Virus record (IMG/VR): IMGVR_UViG_3300022690_002280
Span: 1-32,987 of that record
DNA length: 32,987 nt
Source of the DNA: a virus
Strand: one strand, 5' to 3'
Shown here: positions 21,501-30,050 of the stretch, one piece after another
Position numbering within the stretch: position 1 is the first letter of the stretch
How the letters are laid out: the number at the start of each line of letters is the position of its first letter
Made by a program: the position numbers and the translations under genes
The notes under the pieces: model-generated
Database searches by the model: none
Told to the model about the DNA's origin: nothing
What the model saw: only the letters and a program-made list of their open reading frames with translations

Positions 21501-21897
21501 TACAACAGGATTCTTAGATCAAGAAAATATAATAGTTGACAAGGGAAAAATTGCAGTTGATGATATTCATTTTATCAAAGATACCTATGTATCATCAAGC
21601 GATGAGATAGAAGCCGATGCCAGATCATTGTTTGTTGACCTGCCAAACCAGACAGACTATATCAATATCAAAAAAACAATACTCCCAAGACTGTTATCAA
21701 GAAAACAATTCCATCCAGAATTTCAAATAACAGACTGTATTGGAAATGTGAGATTAAGAGCTGGTCAAAGCTATACGTTAGATGATAGTACTGTATCATC
21801 TCCTACAAAACTAACACCAATAGAAGTAGTACATATTGATGATGGTAATGGTTATAACTGTCAGTTGACTTCTCTAAGAAAGTATGAGGTTCCATAA
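18532..21897 (+). CDS. Large baseplate hub/tail-tip protein, 1121 aa
   Basis: The largest tail gene. The N-terminal 160 residues look like a hub domain (gp27/gpD-like): SCRISDVIGKAGTYNATLVL, FRCEISNSTIDTGRKGRHVSLELTGYDVRLEEVL. Two Gly/Thr-rich inserts with strand repeats follow (VVSYVITNQGDGYAGTETATV near residue 230 and ITSGGTGHNIGDTLSINSG near 500), similar to repeats in other phage tail proteins. The C-terminal third returns to an alpha/beta hub-like region ending SYTLDDSTVSSPTKLTPIEVV. It is likely the tail tip that the fibres attach to. No lytic domain motif is visible. Coupled by ATGA to the previous gene. Confidence 0.65.
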   Translation: MSLITQFTPTYKLIDKTKNTVVPITIKTDPTGDLLPFRSSCRISDVIGKAGTYNATLVLRSDDGIFIDNGPNLVDEFAKFKFLIDIQYFQPKDIGGAGQDNLGFKTRLFRCEISNSTIDTGRKGRHVSLELTGYDVRLEEVLDAERLELVTPKKAFLTRINNANTRTTTLPAATATVNFTGDKVTSLTPVDKARSYQFPPVVTIQAPVGTPPLVQATANAVLGTGSDSDKVVSYVITNQGDGYAGTETATVDAPPRGAIFAIVDAGDTSIDLPDDERLKQDWIPAKPTSTKVLFDNIIEKSSRPEIIGSVNQDFFHFTVASPTNPQLFTVTSKQFGEIDSGVIIKDSDITTENDSLEKTKQSDFNNRKYKSVLIARGKAGSQTFPPEFGRLSSDLNHARFASEFNITTTYLDGDYVKSGFDRFKSLGDGNIGNVPAASPFAWENLSTSTGGTPWTIDPEIWIASMAGQALTKITASGGTGEDIRGIITDGKVTAAQITSGGTGHNIGDTLSINSGNPGSAFAGTVSAVSGGVITAVNISNQGSNYIVGFFTDMNIARGNYDRNDEFDEFEKISVKDIESRAFNDPANIPDQNEIAEGRRWLISGTGAGDWAGQLNTIAQREGNEWKFSNAPQFTSGSPDSKDIINNLDTGAVVGYTGSIWSDIWTILATPKVSSPFHAVETVAKVANRNQLNQAVEFTFNWNTFDSADILQSLLNAVQISNPVGVPLKVLGIDVSSVTNSTTAAAFRTLIGNPTDQDLLDEFGVGNVKNHSSRTLMWGIKFPLPRKKIKTTVKQYAVGDFIKKPLVDFENLSETIDKNLEGWNNGLDTENLGNIRGVEWWQRASFFNAPTTTQPIPQPINGLADLPFLLFFRDKFDTLVYKEITQRSHNRWGKFRVSAGPNTGFKIFDSRIDELFKLLGFTFPDNFFIEQRELTGVKFDWRRVKEMFCVYKGSYDDNFFYKGGQNSFFDTFNEHATQYFKDLAVRFTLGNTTGFLDQENIIVDKGKIAVDDIHFIKDTYVSSSDEIEADARSLFVDLPNQTDYINIKKTILPRLLSRKQFHPEFQITDCIGNVRLRAGQSYTLDDSTVSSPTKLTPIEVVHIDDGNGYNCQLTSLRKYEVP

Positions 21898-21902
21898 CCA
21901 CC

Positions 21903-22067
21903 ATGTCATATGAGCCAGATAATGAAGCATCAGATCTTAGAAAATCCCATGAATTAATTGAGGAATTAACAGATACGATATACGAACAAGGTGTAGATGT
22001 AGGAGAAGAAAACGTAGGCGGACCTACATATGACCAGCAGGGGAAAATCAGATATGTCAGTCCATAA
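21903..22067 (+). CDS. Small acidic protein, 54 aa
   Basis: A 54-residue acidic frame begins 5 nt after the hub stop: MSYEPDNEAS, a helix (DLRKSHELIEELTDTIYE), then Gly-rich GVDVGEENVGGPTYDQQGK. Good codon content and tight spacing after the hub gene support a real gene, probably a baseplate or fibre accessory. No family recognised. Confidence 0.55.
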   Translation: MSYEPDNEASDLRKSHELIEELTDTIYEQGVDVGEENVGGPTYDQQGKIRYVSP

Positions 22068-22076
22068 TTATTAGTA

Positions 22077-22086
22077 AATTTTAAAT
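22077..22086 (+). promoter_or_regulatory. Leaderless promoter box for 22110
   Basis: AATTTTAAAT begins 33 nt upstream of the TTG start at 22110, in a gene-free A/T-rich gap. Confidence 0.5.
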
Positions 22087-22109
22087 AATTAACAAATTTT
22101 TGCTAAATA

Positions 22110-23042
22110 TTGAAGTTTGCTCTAATTCTAATATTATTTACATTTTCAATGATGTTTGTCATACCAGATTCATTTGCTAAACCCCTTGAACCAACACTAA
22201 CATTTGATGATAAAATCTACACCATAAATGATACACTGACATTAACAGGTAATACAGCTATAGCTGGATATGTTGTTAGTGGACATATATCAAATCCTGA
22301 TCAGATAGGAGTTGCGTTTTTGGGTTTCATGTCTGATTCTGATGCTAATTTTTCCCATGAAATTGATCTTTCTACACTTGGGACTTTTTCAACTTATCAA
22401 AAGTATCCCGAGCGTCTAATTAATGGAACATACACAATCAATATAGATAATTTGGGAGAGTTTCCTACCAAAGAGAGAAGTTATTCTTTTGAGTTTTCCC
22501 ATATAGTAAAATCAAATCATGAAAATATTATGCTCTCACTTGACAAAGAAATATACGGTAAAAAAGATCTAATAATATTTACAGGTACAACTCCTAAAGA
22601 ATACTTTTCAAGTGTTTTTATAATGTCAGTTCAAGATCCCTATGGGAAACCAGTAATTAACAGACACAATGATAGCTTCTTAAGTTTTAAGATGATAGTT
22701 GATAAAGATGGTAACTTTGAGGCCAGATTCTTCCCTAAAGATTTTCTAATAAATGGACAATACAAAATAGTAGTTGATGCTCCATTTACAGATAAAATAA
22801 TTGAAAAAACATTCCAATACAAAAATCCTGATCTAGTTGATATTAAAATTTTAGATAGTCAAGTTCAAAAAATAGATGAGGCAGTCATACAGATAGATAC
22901 TAATGTAAATCAAATAGACAAAGATGTTAAAACATTACGCACTGATGTCAACTCATTACAGTTACAACTTGACAATTTCCAAAAATTCGTAAATGAACAA
23001 TTTGCAATAATTTTTGGTTTGTTTAATCAGACTGGAACATAA
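22110..23042 (+). CDS. Secreted Ig-like protein with C-terminal coiled coil, 310 aa
   Basis: A signal peptide is clear: MKFALILILFTFSMMF core and a likely cut after SFA (residue 23). Two Ig-like beta domains follow, each beginning with a characteristic xxDKxIYxxND or LDKEIYGKKD strand (about 30-125 and 138-240), a form common in thaumarchaeal extracellular proteins. Residues 245-300 are a coiled coil with regular heptads (IDEAVIQIDTNVNQIDKDVK, then LRTDVNSLQLQLDN), suggesting a trimer. It has its own promoter (box 33 nt upstream of TTG). A secreted protein among virion genes could coat the cell surface, block superinfection or join the virion after export. It may be host-derived. Confidence 0.7.
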   Translation: MKFALILILFTFSMMFVIPDSFAKPLEPTLTFDDKIYTINDTLTLTGNTAIAGYVVSGHISNPDQIGVAFLGFMSDSDANFSHEIDLSTLGTFSTYQKYPERLINGTYTINIDNLGEFPTKERSYSFEFSHIVKSNHENIMLSLDKEIYGKKDLIIFTGTTPKEYFSSVFIMSVQDPYGKPVINRHNDSFLSFKMIVDKDGNFEARFFPKDFLINGQYKIVVDAPFTDKIIEKTFQYKNPDLVDIKILDSQVQKIDEAVIQIDTNVNQIDKDVKTLRTDVNSLQLQLDNFQKFVNEQFAIIFGLFNQTGT

Positions 23043-23071
23043 AATATACTATTTCCAGTCACACCAATTTT

Positions 23072-23080
23072 AATTCTTTA
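23072..23080 (+). promoter_or_regulatory. Possible promoter box for propeller fibre
   Basis: AATTCTTTA begins 41 nt before the ATG at 23113. If transcription starts about 34 nt downstream of its first base, the leader would be only about 7 nt. Confidence 0.35.
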
Positions 23081-23112
23081 GTACCAAAATTTACTCAAAA
23101 TAATCATCCCTA

Positions 23113-26100
23113 ATGTCTGATCGTAAATGGAGCGTAGAGCCCCTCAAAGCTACACCAGTAGATGCTGATGAAGCATTAATCATCGATTCAGTTGGTGGCC
23201 TTAACAAGCGAGTTACACTAGGATCACTTGGAGCTGGTATCTGGAAAAGAATAAGTAATGTAATCTCGCCTTCAACTTCAACTGACAAGGTTACAGTATC
23301 AAATACAGTTACGATAGATCCGACAACTCCTCCAGTCCTTGTAGCTACTATCAATGATGCTGTTAATTTTACTAACATCAGCGAGATAGATGTAGTTGAC
23401 AATTTCGCTTATGTGGTAGATGAAACAAAAGACAGGCTGACAATCCTAGATATCACAACTGCCTCAGCACCCCTAATTATTGGCACTACTTCAATAGATG
23501 ATGCTGCTAATCTGAATGGAGCTCGTGATGTTTCAGTGGTTGGCAAATACGCATACATCGCATGTCGTGACGGTAATAATCTAGCAGTAGTTGATATTTC
23601 AGATCATTCTAAGCCTGTTGTTATTGGTACGCTGTTTGATTCACGTCTTAACCAAATGGATAATCTTCATGTTTCAGGAAATTTCCTTCATGCTGTATGT
23701 GGTACTCCTAACAATAGATTTGTAACAATAGACATCTCAAGTCCTACAAATCCAGTCATTGTAGGTGATTTAGTTGATGTAACCAATCTGGTAAATCCTG
23801 CTGACATGTTTGTAGTTGGCAGATTCGCCTATGTTCCTTGTATTGGTAATAACCGATTTTTGGTAATTGACGTATCAAATCCTACAGCACCATTCATTCG
23901 AGGCAACTTACAGGATAACGTAAACTTGGCTGGCATTCTCAATGTTTGGGCTGTTGGCAGATATGTCTACACCCTAAGTCTTAACAATGCCAGTATGGAC
24001 ATAATAGACGTAAAAGATCCTGGTAATCCTGTAAGAGTAGGTGGAATTAAACCCGCAAATTTCGGATCTCCTAAAAAGCTTTTTGTATCAGGCGATCATG
24101 TCTATGCCACATCTTTTAGCGGTAGGAACCTTGTAATATTTGATGTCTCAGATCCTACAACCCCAACCGTAGCTGCATCCCTTCAAGATAATACTAATTT
24201 CACCAATCTCAATGCAGTTTATGTTACAGGCAAGTTTGCATGTCTTTCAACTACTGATACCAGATTCATGGTCGTTTCTCTTGTGGGTTTTGATGCACCA
24301 ACTGGCAATTTTGGAAATATAAAAACAACTTACCTCTCTGTCAATAACAACGTAAGAGTTGCAAATTCTTTGTTTGCTAACACTGTCAATGCCGGAGAGC
24401 ATGGAATAAAAAGCGATGGCGATATAGGAGTATCAGCACAAATAATACAAAAACCAACCAATCCAGTTCTTGCAGGATCAGTAAGTGGAACGAACCTAGA
24501 TGGAATCACTGAGATTCATGTTATTGGTAATTATGCTTACACAGCAAATTTTGATGATGATAGCCTTAGAATTATTGATGTAACTAATCCAAATGCTCCG
24601 TTCATTGTTGGTGGAATAAAGACTACAACCCCTAATTCTCTTAATGGTATAGCAAGTGTCTTTGTAGCTGGAAAGTATGCGTACTGTGCAGCATCACTAA
24701 ATAACTCAATTACAGTAGTTGATATTTCAAGACCTAATGCTCCGACTATAGTTAGCACACTAGTTGATGCCACTCGTTTTACAGGAGTTGACAATATTGC
24801 TGTTGCAGGGAAGTATGCGTATACTGTAGGTTCTGGTTCAAGTAACACCTTTGTAGTAACTGACATTTCAGATCCAAAATTATTAAAAGTTGTTGGAACC
24901 ATAACTAGCGGAGATCTTGCTAGTGCAAATGATATAGTTATACAGGGCAAATATGCATATGTTCCAGTTGTAAGTAGTGACAGATTTCTAGTAATTGATA
25001 TTTCAAATCCAAGAGCACCATTCATTCAAGGCAATATTACCAACACACGATTAGACGGAGCTCTTAACTGTAAGGTTGTAGGAAGATATGCCTACATCAC
25101 ATGTACTAATAACAGCAGCCTTCAAGTTGTCGATGTATCAAATCCTGAAACGCCTACACTTGTTGGCACTACTGGATTAGTAGATACTACTAATCTTTCA
25201 GCCATTGCAGATATTGATGTTGCAGGGAAATTTGCGTATGTCTCAGCAGAAGGAAACAACAGTATCAGAGTTATAGACATTTCAGATCCAGCAAATCTTA
25301 AAATCGTTGCAGGAATCAAAGATGACACCAATCTTCCTTTTGTAGTAGCTCTTGCTGTTTCAGGCAAATTTGCATATACTGGTGATATTAGCATTGACAA
25401 ATTCCAAATTATAGATCTAACAGGAATTTCAGCACCTACTGCTTCCATTGGAAATATCGACACTGATGTTTTGTCTGTCAGGAGTAATGCAAATATTGCA
25501 AACAATCTCATTGCTGGAAGTCTCAACGTTGGACGTAACGGAATAAAAAGTGACGGTGAGGTATCTCTTTCATCATCACTAAAACAAATACCAAAAGATC
25601 CAGTCCTTGCAGGCAGTGTTACTGAGGCAACTAATTTTGATGGAATTAACGCTATTCATGTGGTAGATAATTACGCATATGTTGCAAACACACTTGATGA
25701 CAGTGTTAGAATCATAGATGTAACAGACAAAAATGCACCATTCCTTGTTGGTGGAGTTAAGAATAGTAATCTTGATGGGGTATCAGATGTCTTTGTAGCT
25801 GGAAAATTTGCATATTGTACAGCTCGGGATGTTGATAGGTTTATCGTAATTGATGTATCAAATCCTACTATTCCAATCATTGTTGGCAACTTACTTGATG
25901 GTACATTTCTTGATGGTGTTGAGAGTGTTTATGTAGCAGGCAAATATGCATATGTTGCATGTCGTGACGGTGATAGGCTTACAGTAGTTGACATATCAAA
26001 CCCTACTGCTCCGTTTGTTGCTGGAAGTGTGCAGGATTTCACTAATTTAGTGGGTTTGCGTGGAATTTATGTAGTGGATCACTTTGCATATGTTACATCT

Positions 26101-27006
26101 TTTGCAAATGATAGGTTCACAGTAGTTGATATTTCAGATCCGACAGCACCCTCAGTTCTTACTTCTATTACTAATACTCAATTGGATGGTGCAGATGATG
26201 TGTATATTCAGGGCAGATATGCATACGTTACAGCTTCTAATGATAATAGGCTTGTAGTAATTGATGTAAAAAATCCTAATACTCCTGTAATTGTTGGCAG
26301 TGTTCAAGATGGAACAAACTTGCTTAGACCTGAGAATGTTTTTGTTTCAGGAAATTATGCATATGTTATTGCTGATGGATCTGACGCTCTGCAAGTAATT
26401 GACATTTCAGATCCTACTAATCCTGTAATTGTTGCAGGAATTAAAGACTCTACAAATCTTGATATTCCGACTGCAGTTTTTGTTGTAGGAAAATATGCAT
26501 ATGTTACACTATTTGGTACTAAAAGAGTACAAATTATAGATCTTGGCGGTATTGAAGCACCTACTGCTAGCATTGGAAATATTGAAGCTGGCTATCTATC
26601 TGTAAATACAAATGTAAATGTTGGTCATTCTTTGTATGCTACCAGTCTTAATGCTGGACAGCTTGGAATAAAGAGTGACGGTGATGCGTCAGTTAACAGC
26701 CTAACTATTGGCGGCAATGCTCAATTAAAAAGAACGGCAAGTGCTGTAAATGTCAATAGTGGCAAAGAGATTATCATAGGAATTACTGATACAAGTGTTG
26801 CACGTACTGTAACATTAAGAACTGCTGATACAAAGAATCAAAGAGTTTACATTATAAAAGACGAATCAGGAGCTGCTGGCACTAATCCTATTACCGTAGC
26901 AACAGAAGCAGCACAAACCATAGACGGTGATGCAACTGCCTCAATAAGTGTCAATGACGGAGTTTTACGAGTTTATTGTGACGGGAATAATTGGTTTACG
27001 TGGTAA
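23113..27006 (+). CDS. Tail fibre with three seven-bladed LVIVD beta-propellers, 1297 aa
   Basis: The N-terminal 55 residues (WSVEPLKATPVDADEALIID) look like a fibre attachment domain. Three propeller regions follow at about residues 73-395, 450-773 and 829-1148. Each has seven blades of 45-48 aa, built on the LVIVD pattern: V(Y/F)VxGKYAYV, then LxVIDISDPxxPxIVG. Linkers between propellers share a fibre-like motif (LSVNxNVxVxxSLxAxxxNAGxxGIKSDGD). The C-terminus (VTLRTADTKNQRVYIIKDES, ending DGNNWFTW) is a common phage tail-tip domain. I infer a receptor-binding fibre. The N-terminus reads MSDRKWSVEP, with no signal peptide. Confidence 0.8.
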   Translation: MSDRKWSVEPLKATPVDADEALIIDSVGGLNKRVTLGSLGAGIWKRISNVISPSTSTDKVTVSNTVTIDPTTPPVLVATINDAVNFTNISEIDVVDNFAYVVDETKDRLTILDITTASAPLIIGTTSIDDAANLNGARDVSVVGKYAYIACRDGNNLAVVDISDHSKPVVIGTLFDSRLNQMDNLHVSGNFLHAVCGTPNNRFVTIDISSPTNPVIVGDLVDVTNLVNPADMFVVGRFAYVPCIGNNRFLVIDVSNPTAPFIRGNLQDNVNLAGILNVWAVGRYVYTLSLNNASMDIIDVKDPGNPVRVGGIKPANFGSPKKLFVSGDHVYATSFSGRNLVIFDVSDPTTPTVAASLQDNTNFTNLNAVYVTGKFACLSTTDTRFMVVSLVGFDAPTGNFGNIKTTYLSVNNNVRVANSLFANTVNAGEHGIKSDGDIGVSAQIIQKPTNPVLAGSVSGTNLDGITEIHVIGNYAYTANFDDDSLRIIDVTNPNAPFIVGGIKTTTPNSLNGIASVFVAGKYAYCAASLNNSITVVDISRPNAPTIVSTLVDATRFTGVDNIAVAGKYAYTVGSGSSNTFVVTDISDPKLLKVVGTITSGDLASANDIVIQGKYAYVPVVSSDRFLVIDISNPRAPFIQGNITNTRLDGALNCKVVGRYAYITCTNNSSLQVVDVSNPETPTLVGTTGLVDTTNLSAIADIDVAGKFAYVSAEGNNSIRVIDISDPANLKIVAGIKDDTNLPFVVALAVSGKFAYTGDISIDKFQIIDLTGISAPTASIGNIDTDVLSVRSNANIANNLIAGSLNVGRNGIKSDGEVSLSSSLKQIPKDPVLAGSVTEATNFDGINAIHVVDNYAYVANTLDDSVRIIDVTDKNAPFLVGGVKNSNLDGVSDVFVAGKFAYCTARDVDRFIVIDVSNPTIPIIVGNLLDGTFLDGVESVYVAGKYAYVACRDGDRLTVVDISNPTAPFVAGSVQDFTNLVGLRGIYVVDHFAYVTSFANDRFTVVDISDPTAPSVLTSITNTQLDGADDVYIQGRYAYVTASNDNRLVVIDVKNPNTPVIVGSVQDGTNLLRPENVFVSGNYAYVIADGSDALQVIDISDPTNPVIVAGIKDSTNLDIPTAVFVVGKYAYVTLFGTKRVQIIDLGGIEAPTASIGNIEAGYLSVNTNVNVGHSLYATSLNAGQLGIKSDGDASVNSLTIGGNAQLKRTASAVNVNSGKEIIIGITDTSVARTVTLRTADTKNQRVYIIKDESGAAGTNPITVATEAAQTIDGDATASISVNDGVLRVYCDGNNWFTW
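23329..26580 (+). repeat. Three ~1.14-kb coding repeats (propeller plus linker)
   Basis: Propeller starts near 23329, 24460 and 25600 give a period of about 1.13-1.14 kb. Each period holds seven blades of about 140 nt and a linker. Blade-level repetition also yields many short DNA repeats such as GATATTTCAGATCC. Confidence 0.7.
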
Positions 27007-27012
27007 TGATAC

Positions 27013-28701
27013 ATGGTTGAAGTAACTGCAAACTATAGTAACCAGAAATATTCTGCAATGCCAAACAAGGTAATTGAAATATTTCACATGGAGGATTTTC
27101 CTGCACCATCTGCTGGCGTAATAACACTTGAAGATGGCACTCTCTATATTGTATCAGCACCTCTTGTTACTGGTGATAGATTCGTATTGCCAGCAGGATC
27201 CACTATTACTTTAAGAGCATCTAATGATCCCGTAAACACTTTGATTTATACTGGAACTGGCACCTTTATCTCGTCTGCTGGCCCTGTAGATGGATTCTTT
27301 ATTGATAATATCAGACTAATTTCTAGCGGTTCAGGAGCAACCCTATTTTCTGTACAAGGTCTTGGAGCTCCGACTCAATCAACTTTCCGAGCGAGATTCT
27401 GTGTATTTATTGGGTTTACCAATCTGGGAACTGTATTTGAATTTTTCATTGATTTTCACGATAGTTCGGGATTCATTAATTATACTAATGGAATAGAAAA
27501 CATAAACGATAACAGAGTAGTATATGACCAGAATCTATTTATCAGCAATGGAGCAGGTAATAATGCAGGTCTTCGGATTACTGGAACCACTACTGATAAC
27601 ATCAGACTAGAACTAAATACATTAACTACATTTGGAAACAGTGATGGATATTATGTATCACCTACAGTGAATGAAAACTGCAAGGCTAGCATAAACAATA
27701 CCCTACGATCAGGAACAGGAAACTTTTATGAAAATGGATTAACTGGAACCATTAACAGTTTTGCTGATGTGTCTGCTGCTGCAGGAGCAGTAGCTACTGT
27801 GGATGATGCATCAGGTATAGCCCAATTCAACAGGGTAGCACACGGATTAGTTGTAGGTGATGTAATTACTCATACAGGTTTTGCAACAGGAAATTATAAT
27901 GGATCACCATTTACAGTAAGTGTTGTGCCAGATGCTAATAGCTATCAGGCATTTAACACAGTTGGTGATGCAATAAATTTTGAAGGAGATGACACCACTG
28001 GAAGTGTACAAAATCGCAGAGTCAGAATAACTACGGCAGCAGCTCATGGAATAACAAGTGAGACACCTACCCTAATTTTAGGTACATTCAACTATAATGG
28101 TGGATATGATGTTTTAAATGCATCAGCATCTGTATTTGACATACAAAAAGTCTTTGTTAATACTCAGACAGGTTCCTTTGATACTGGCTCCATTACTGGA
28201 GCAGAACCACGATTAATCTCACTTAACAATTTCCCTATTCAAAACTCTATGGTTTCAGGCGAGGTAGGATTTACAGCAAGTCCAATCACATCACCGCTAA
28301 CTGTAACAATAGCCACACAAGGTACACCTGTACTCATAGCTGGCACAGCTTGGACTAACAACAAACTTGAGAGAATGGAGGTTGATCCGTCAGGAAACGG
28401 ATTAATGAAATATCTGGCAGATGCAACACTGGAGGTTCCCATTACTTTTACTGCTTCAATAGAGAAGGTAGGTGGGGGAACAGTGCATATTGGACTGGCA
28501 GTAATTATTAATGGCGTATTAACTACTGCTGCAACCTTTGAGCCTCCAATAACTGTAAACACGGGAGTTATCGAGATTGGTGCAACCAGACTATTTACAC
28601 TATCTAAAAATGACACAATACAATTAGCAGTAGTCAATTTTAATGGCACTTCAAACATTGAGGTAACACAGGCAGAAATGACAGTAGGAAATAATCTATA
28701 G
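27013..28701 (+). CDS. Beta-structured fibre/tailspike-like protein, 562 aa
   Basis: The protein is almost all beta. Residues 15-240 look like a parallel beta-helix or tailspike (VITLEDGTLYIVSAPLVTGDRFVLPAGSTITL, then NNAGLRITGTTTDNIRLELN). Residues 260-390 contain two repeated units of the kind RVAHGLVVGDVITHTGFATGNYNG and RITTAAAHGITSETPTLILG, frequent in phage surface proteins. Residues 430-562 resemble a TNF/C1q-like C-terminal head (FTASIEKVGGGTVHIGLAVI). No catalytic motif is evident. It begins 6 nt after the propeller fibre and probably belongs to the same fibre complex or is an alternative receptor-binding protein. Confidence 0.65.
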   Translation: MVEVTANYSNQKYSAMPNKVIEIFHMEDFPAPSAGVITLEDGTLYIVSAPLVTGDRFVLPAGSTITLRASNDPVNTLIYTGTGTFISSAGPVDGFFIDNIRLISSGSGATLFSVQGLGAPTQSTFRARFCVFIGFTNLGTVFEFFIDFHDSSGFINYTNGIENINDNRVVYDQNLFISNGAGNNAGLRITGTTTDNIRLELNTLTTFGNSDGYYVSPTVNENCKASINNTLRSGTGNFYENGLTGTINSFADVSAAAGAVATVDDASGIAQFNRVAHGLVVGDVITHTGFATGNYNGSPFTVSVVPDANSYQAFNTVGDAINFEGDDTTGSVQNRRVRITTAAAHGITSETPTLILGTFNYNGGYDVLNASASVFDIQKVFVNTQTGSFDTGSITGAEPRLISLNNFPIQNSMVSGEVGFTASPITSPLTVTIATQGTPVLIAGTAWTNNKLERMEVDPSGNGLMKYLADATLEVPITFTASIEKVGGGTVHIGLAVIINGVLTTAATFEPPITVNTGVIEIGATRLFTLSKNDTIQLAVVNFNGTSNIEVTQAEMTVGNNL

Positions 28702-28703
28702 AC

Positions 28704-29585
28704 ATGAGTGTTCCAAGCAAACCAAAAAAACTGACTACAAGTGTAGGAGACAAACAAATTACTTTACATTGGGAAGCACCAACTAGCAATGGCGGATTTC
28801 CCATCCTTGACTATCTGATACAATTTAGAAATCCCAATGATCCTTGGAGTACATTTAATGATGGCACATACACCAGACTCACATCCACTGTAACTGGATT
28901 AACTAACAAACAATATTACGAGTTCAGAGTTTCTGCAATTAATAGGTCTGGTACTAGTCCATCATCAAATATTGCAACCAGTTCGCCACAACCACATGAA
29001 ATATCACCACCAGCCAGACTATCATCACTAATTACGATTCCAGGAAGTACAAGAATTTATGCACAGTGGAGAGACGGTGATAATCATGAAGATCCAATAG
29101 ATAGTTACAGAGTAACAAAGAAACAAGGAAGTGGATCTGAATCAACAGTGAATGCAACAATCCCAAATTATGAGGACAGGTGCATTATTGATGATTTATC
29201 AACTTCAACGTCCCATACCATATCTGTCTATCCAAAAAATATTGAAGGTGAGGCACTTACAACATCATCAACTGTAACTACAACTGCCAAGTCATTAGTA
29301 CCACTTGCATCAACTAACCTGAATCTTGTAATACATAGAAATTCATTCAAGTTGACATGGACTGCACCAACAAACACTAGAGGAAAGCCAATTACGGACT
29401 ATATGTTAGAATTTAGAATCAATGATGGTCAATGGCTAATATTGGGGAGAAATCCAAATATACATCCTCAAGTTCAGGTGAGTAATTTGGCAAGAAAGAG
29501 AAAAACTGACCTGAGAGTCTATGCAGTTACAGATAATGGAGTTGGTGAACCATCAAGTATAGTTACCATACCTGCTGTTTCATAG
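28704..29585 (+). CDS. Triple fibronectin type III protein, 293 aa
   Basis: Three FN3 domains in tandem: residues 4-97 (PSKPKKLTTSVGDKQITLHW, ending YYEFRVSAINRSGTSPSS), 103-197 (PPARLSSLITIPGSTRIYAQW, ending TSHTISVYPKNIEGE), and 199-292 (LNLVIHRNSFKLTWTAPTNT, ending DLRVYAVTDNGVGEPS). The Trp and Tyr of each core and the N-x-x-G-x-S loop are present. FN3 domains in phage tails mediate weak surface binding. With no signal peptide and its start 3 nt after the preceding gene, this is probably a virion-attached protein. It ends the fibre cluster. Confidence 0.85.
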   Translation: MSVPSKPKKLTTSVGDKQITLHWEAPTSNGGFPILDYLIQFRNPNDPWSTFNDGTYTRLTSTVTGLTNKQYYEFRVSAINRSGTSPSSNIATSSPQPHEISPPARLSSLITIPGSTRIYAQWRDGDNHEDPIDSYRVTKKQGSGSESTVNATIPNYEDRCIIDDLSTSTSHTISVYPKNIEGEALTTSSTVTTTAKSLVPLASTNLNLVIHRNSFKLTWTAPTNTRGKPITDYMLEFRINDGQWLILGRNPNIHPQVQVSNLARKRKTDLRVYAVTDNGVGEPSSIVTIPAVS

Positions 29586-29632
29586 TGACAGCCAAGTCCC
29601 ATAAAGTTGTCACTAGACAGGACTTGACTGCC
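29583..29632 (+). terminator. Hairpin after the fibre cluster, probable terminator
   Basis: GACAGCCAAGTCC (29587-29599) pairs with GGACTTGACTGCC (29620-29632) except for one mismatch-like G-U and one further non-standard position. An alternative, TAGTGACA (29583-29590) with TGTCACTA (29608-29615), is perfect over 8 bp. AAAAATTAATTCC and T-rich DNA follow at 29633-29660. It ends the structural operon or acts as an operator. Confidence 0.5.
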
Positions 29633-29733
29633 AAAAATTAATTCCAAAATTTATTTTTCTGGTGAAATGAGAACTTTTATTGATTTAATACCTTTATTTT
29701 ATTAATTTACAGATTAATGCTAGTTGTCACTAG
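29605..29733 (+). repeat. AGTTGTCACTAG direct repeat flanking a gene-free gap
   Basis: AGTTGTCACTAG occurs at 29605-29616 and 29722-29733. The second copy is part of the palindrome CTAGT-TGTC-ACTAG (29720-29733), which covers the TTG start at 29724. Confidence 0.5.
29687..29696 (+). promoter_or_regulatory. Possible promoter box for lysis cassette
   Basis: AATACCTTTA begins 37 nt upstream of the TTG at 29724, giving a leader of only a few nucleotides if the usual spacing holds. Confidence 0.35.
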
Positions 29734-30050
29734 GAAATATTGGAAATATGAATAAAATAAAACAGGCTGGAACTGCTGGAGGAGGATTCACAGTTATAGC
29801 AATACTTTTATGGCTTGTAATAATGCCTGGAATTGAAGCTCTTACTGAAGATGTAGAAAATAATTCAAAAAATATAATACAATTGCAATTAAATGATGCA
29901 AAATTTGATCCTACGAAACTTGAAAAAAAGGTAGATAAAATTGATGAAAAGATGGATAGTAATCAAGAAAAAAATGATGAAAATTTTGAAGAAATTAAAT
30001 TGATTCTATGTGATATGTCAAAAGGAAAACATTGCACTAAAAATAGGTAA
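29724..30050 (+). CDS. Membrane-anchored coiled-coil protein, lysis-associated candidate, 108 aa
   Basis: The start is TTG 29724 or ATG 29748. One transmembrane helix lies near the N-terminus (GGGFTVIAILLWLVIMPGI, about residues 19-37). The rest is a charged coiled coil (LEKKVDKIDEKMDSNQEKND) with two cysteines near the end. It resembles in layout the XhlA/hemolysin-type or spanin-type membrane partners found beside holins. The gene directly downstream encodes a holin-like protein and then a protease. No sequence family is recognised. Confidence 0.6.
   Translation: MSLGNIGNMNKIKQAGTAGGGFTVIAILLWLVIMPGIEALTEDVENNSKNIIQLQLNDAKFDPTKLEKKVDKIDEKMDSNQEKNDENFEEIKLILCDMSKGKHCTKNR

Noticed and set aside
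24300-26580. CRISPR-like short repeats (GATATTTCAGATCC and similar)
   Set aside because: They are in-frame blade repeats of the propeller protein with coding spacing and no leader or cas genes.
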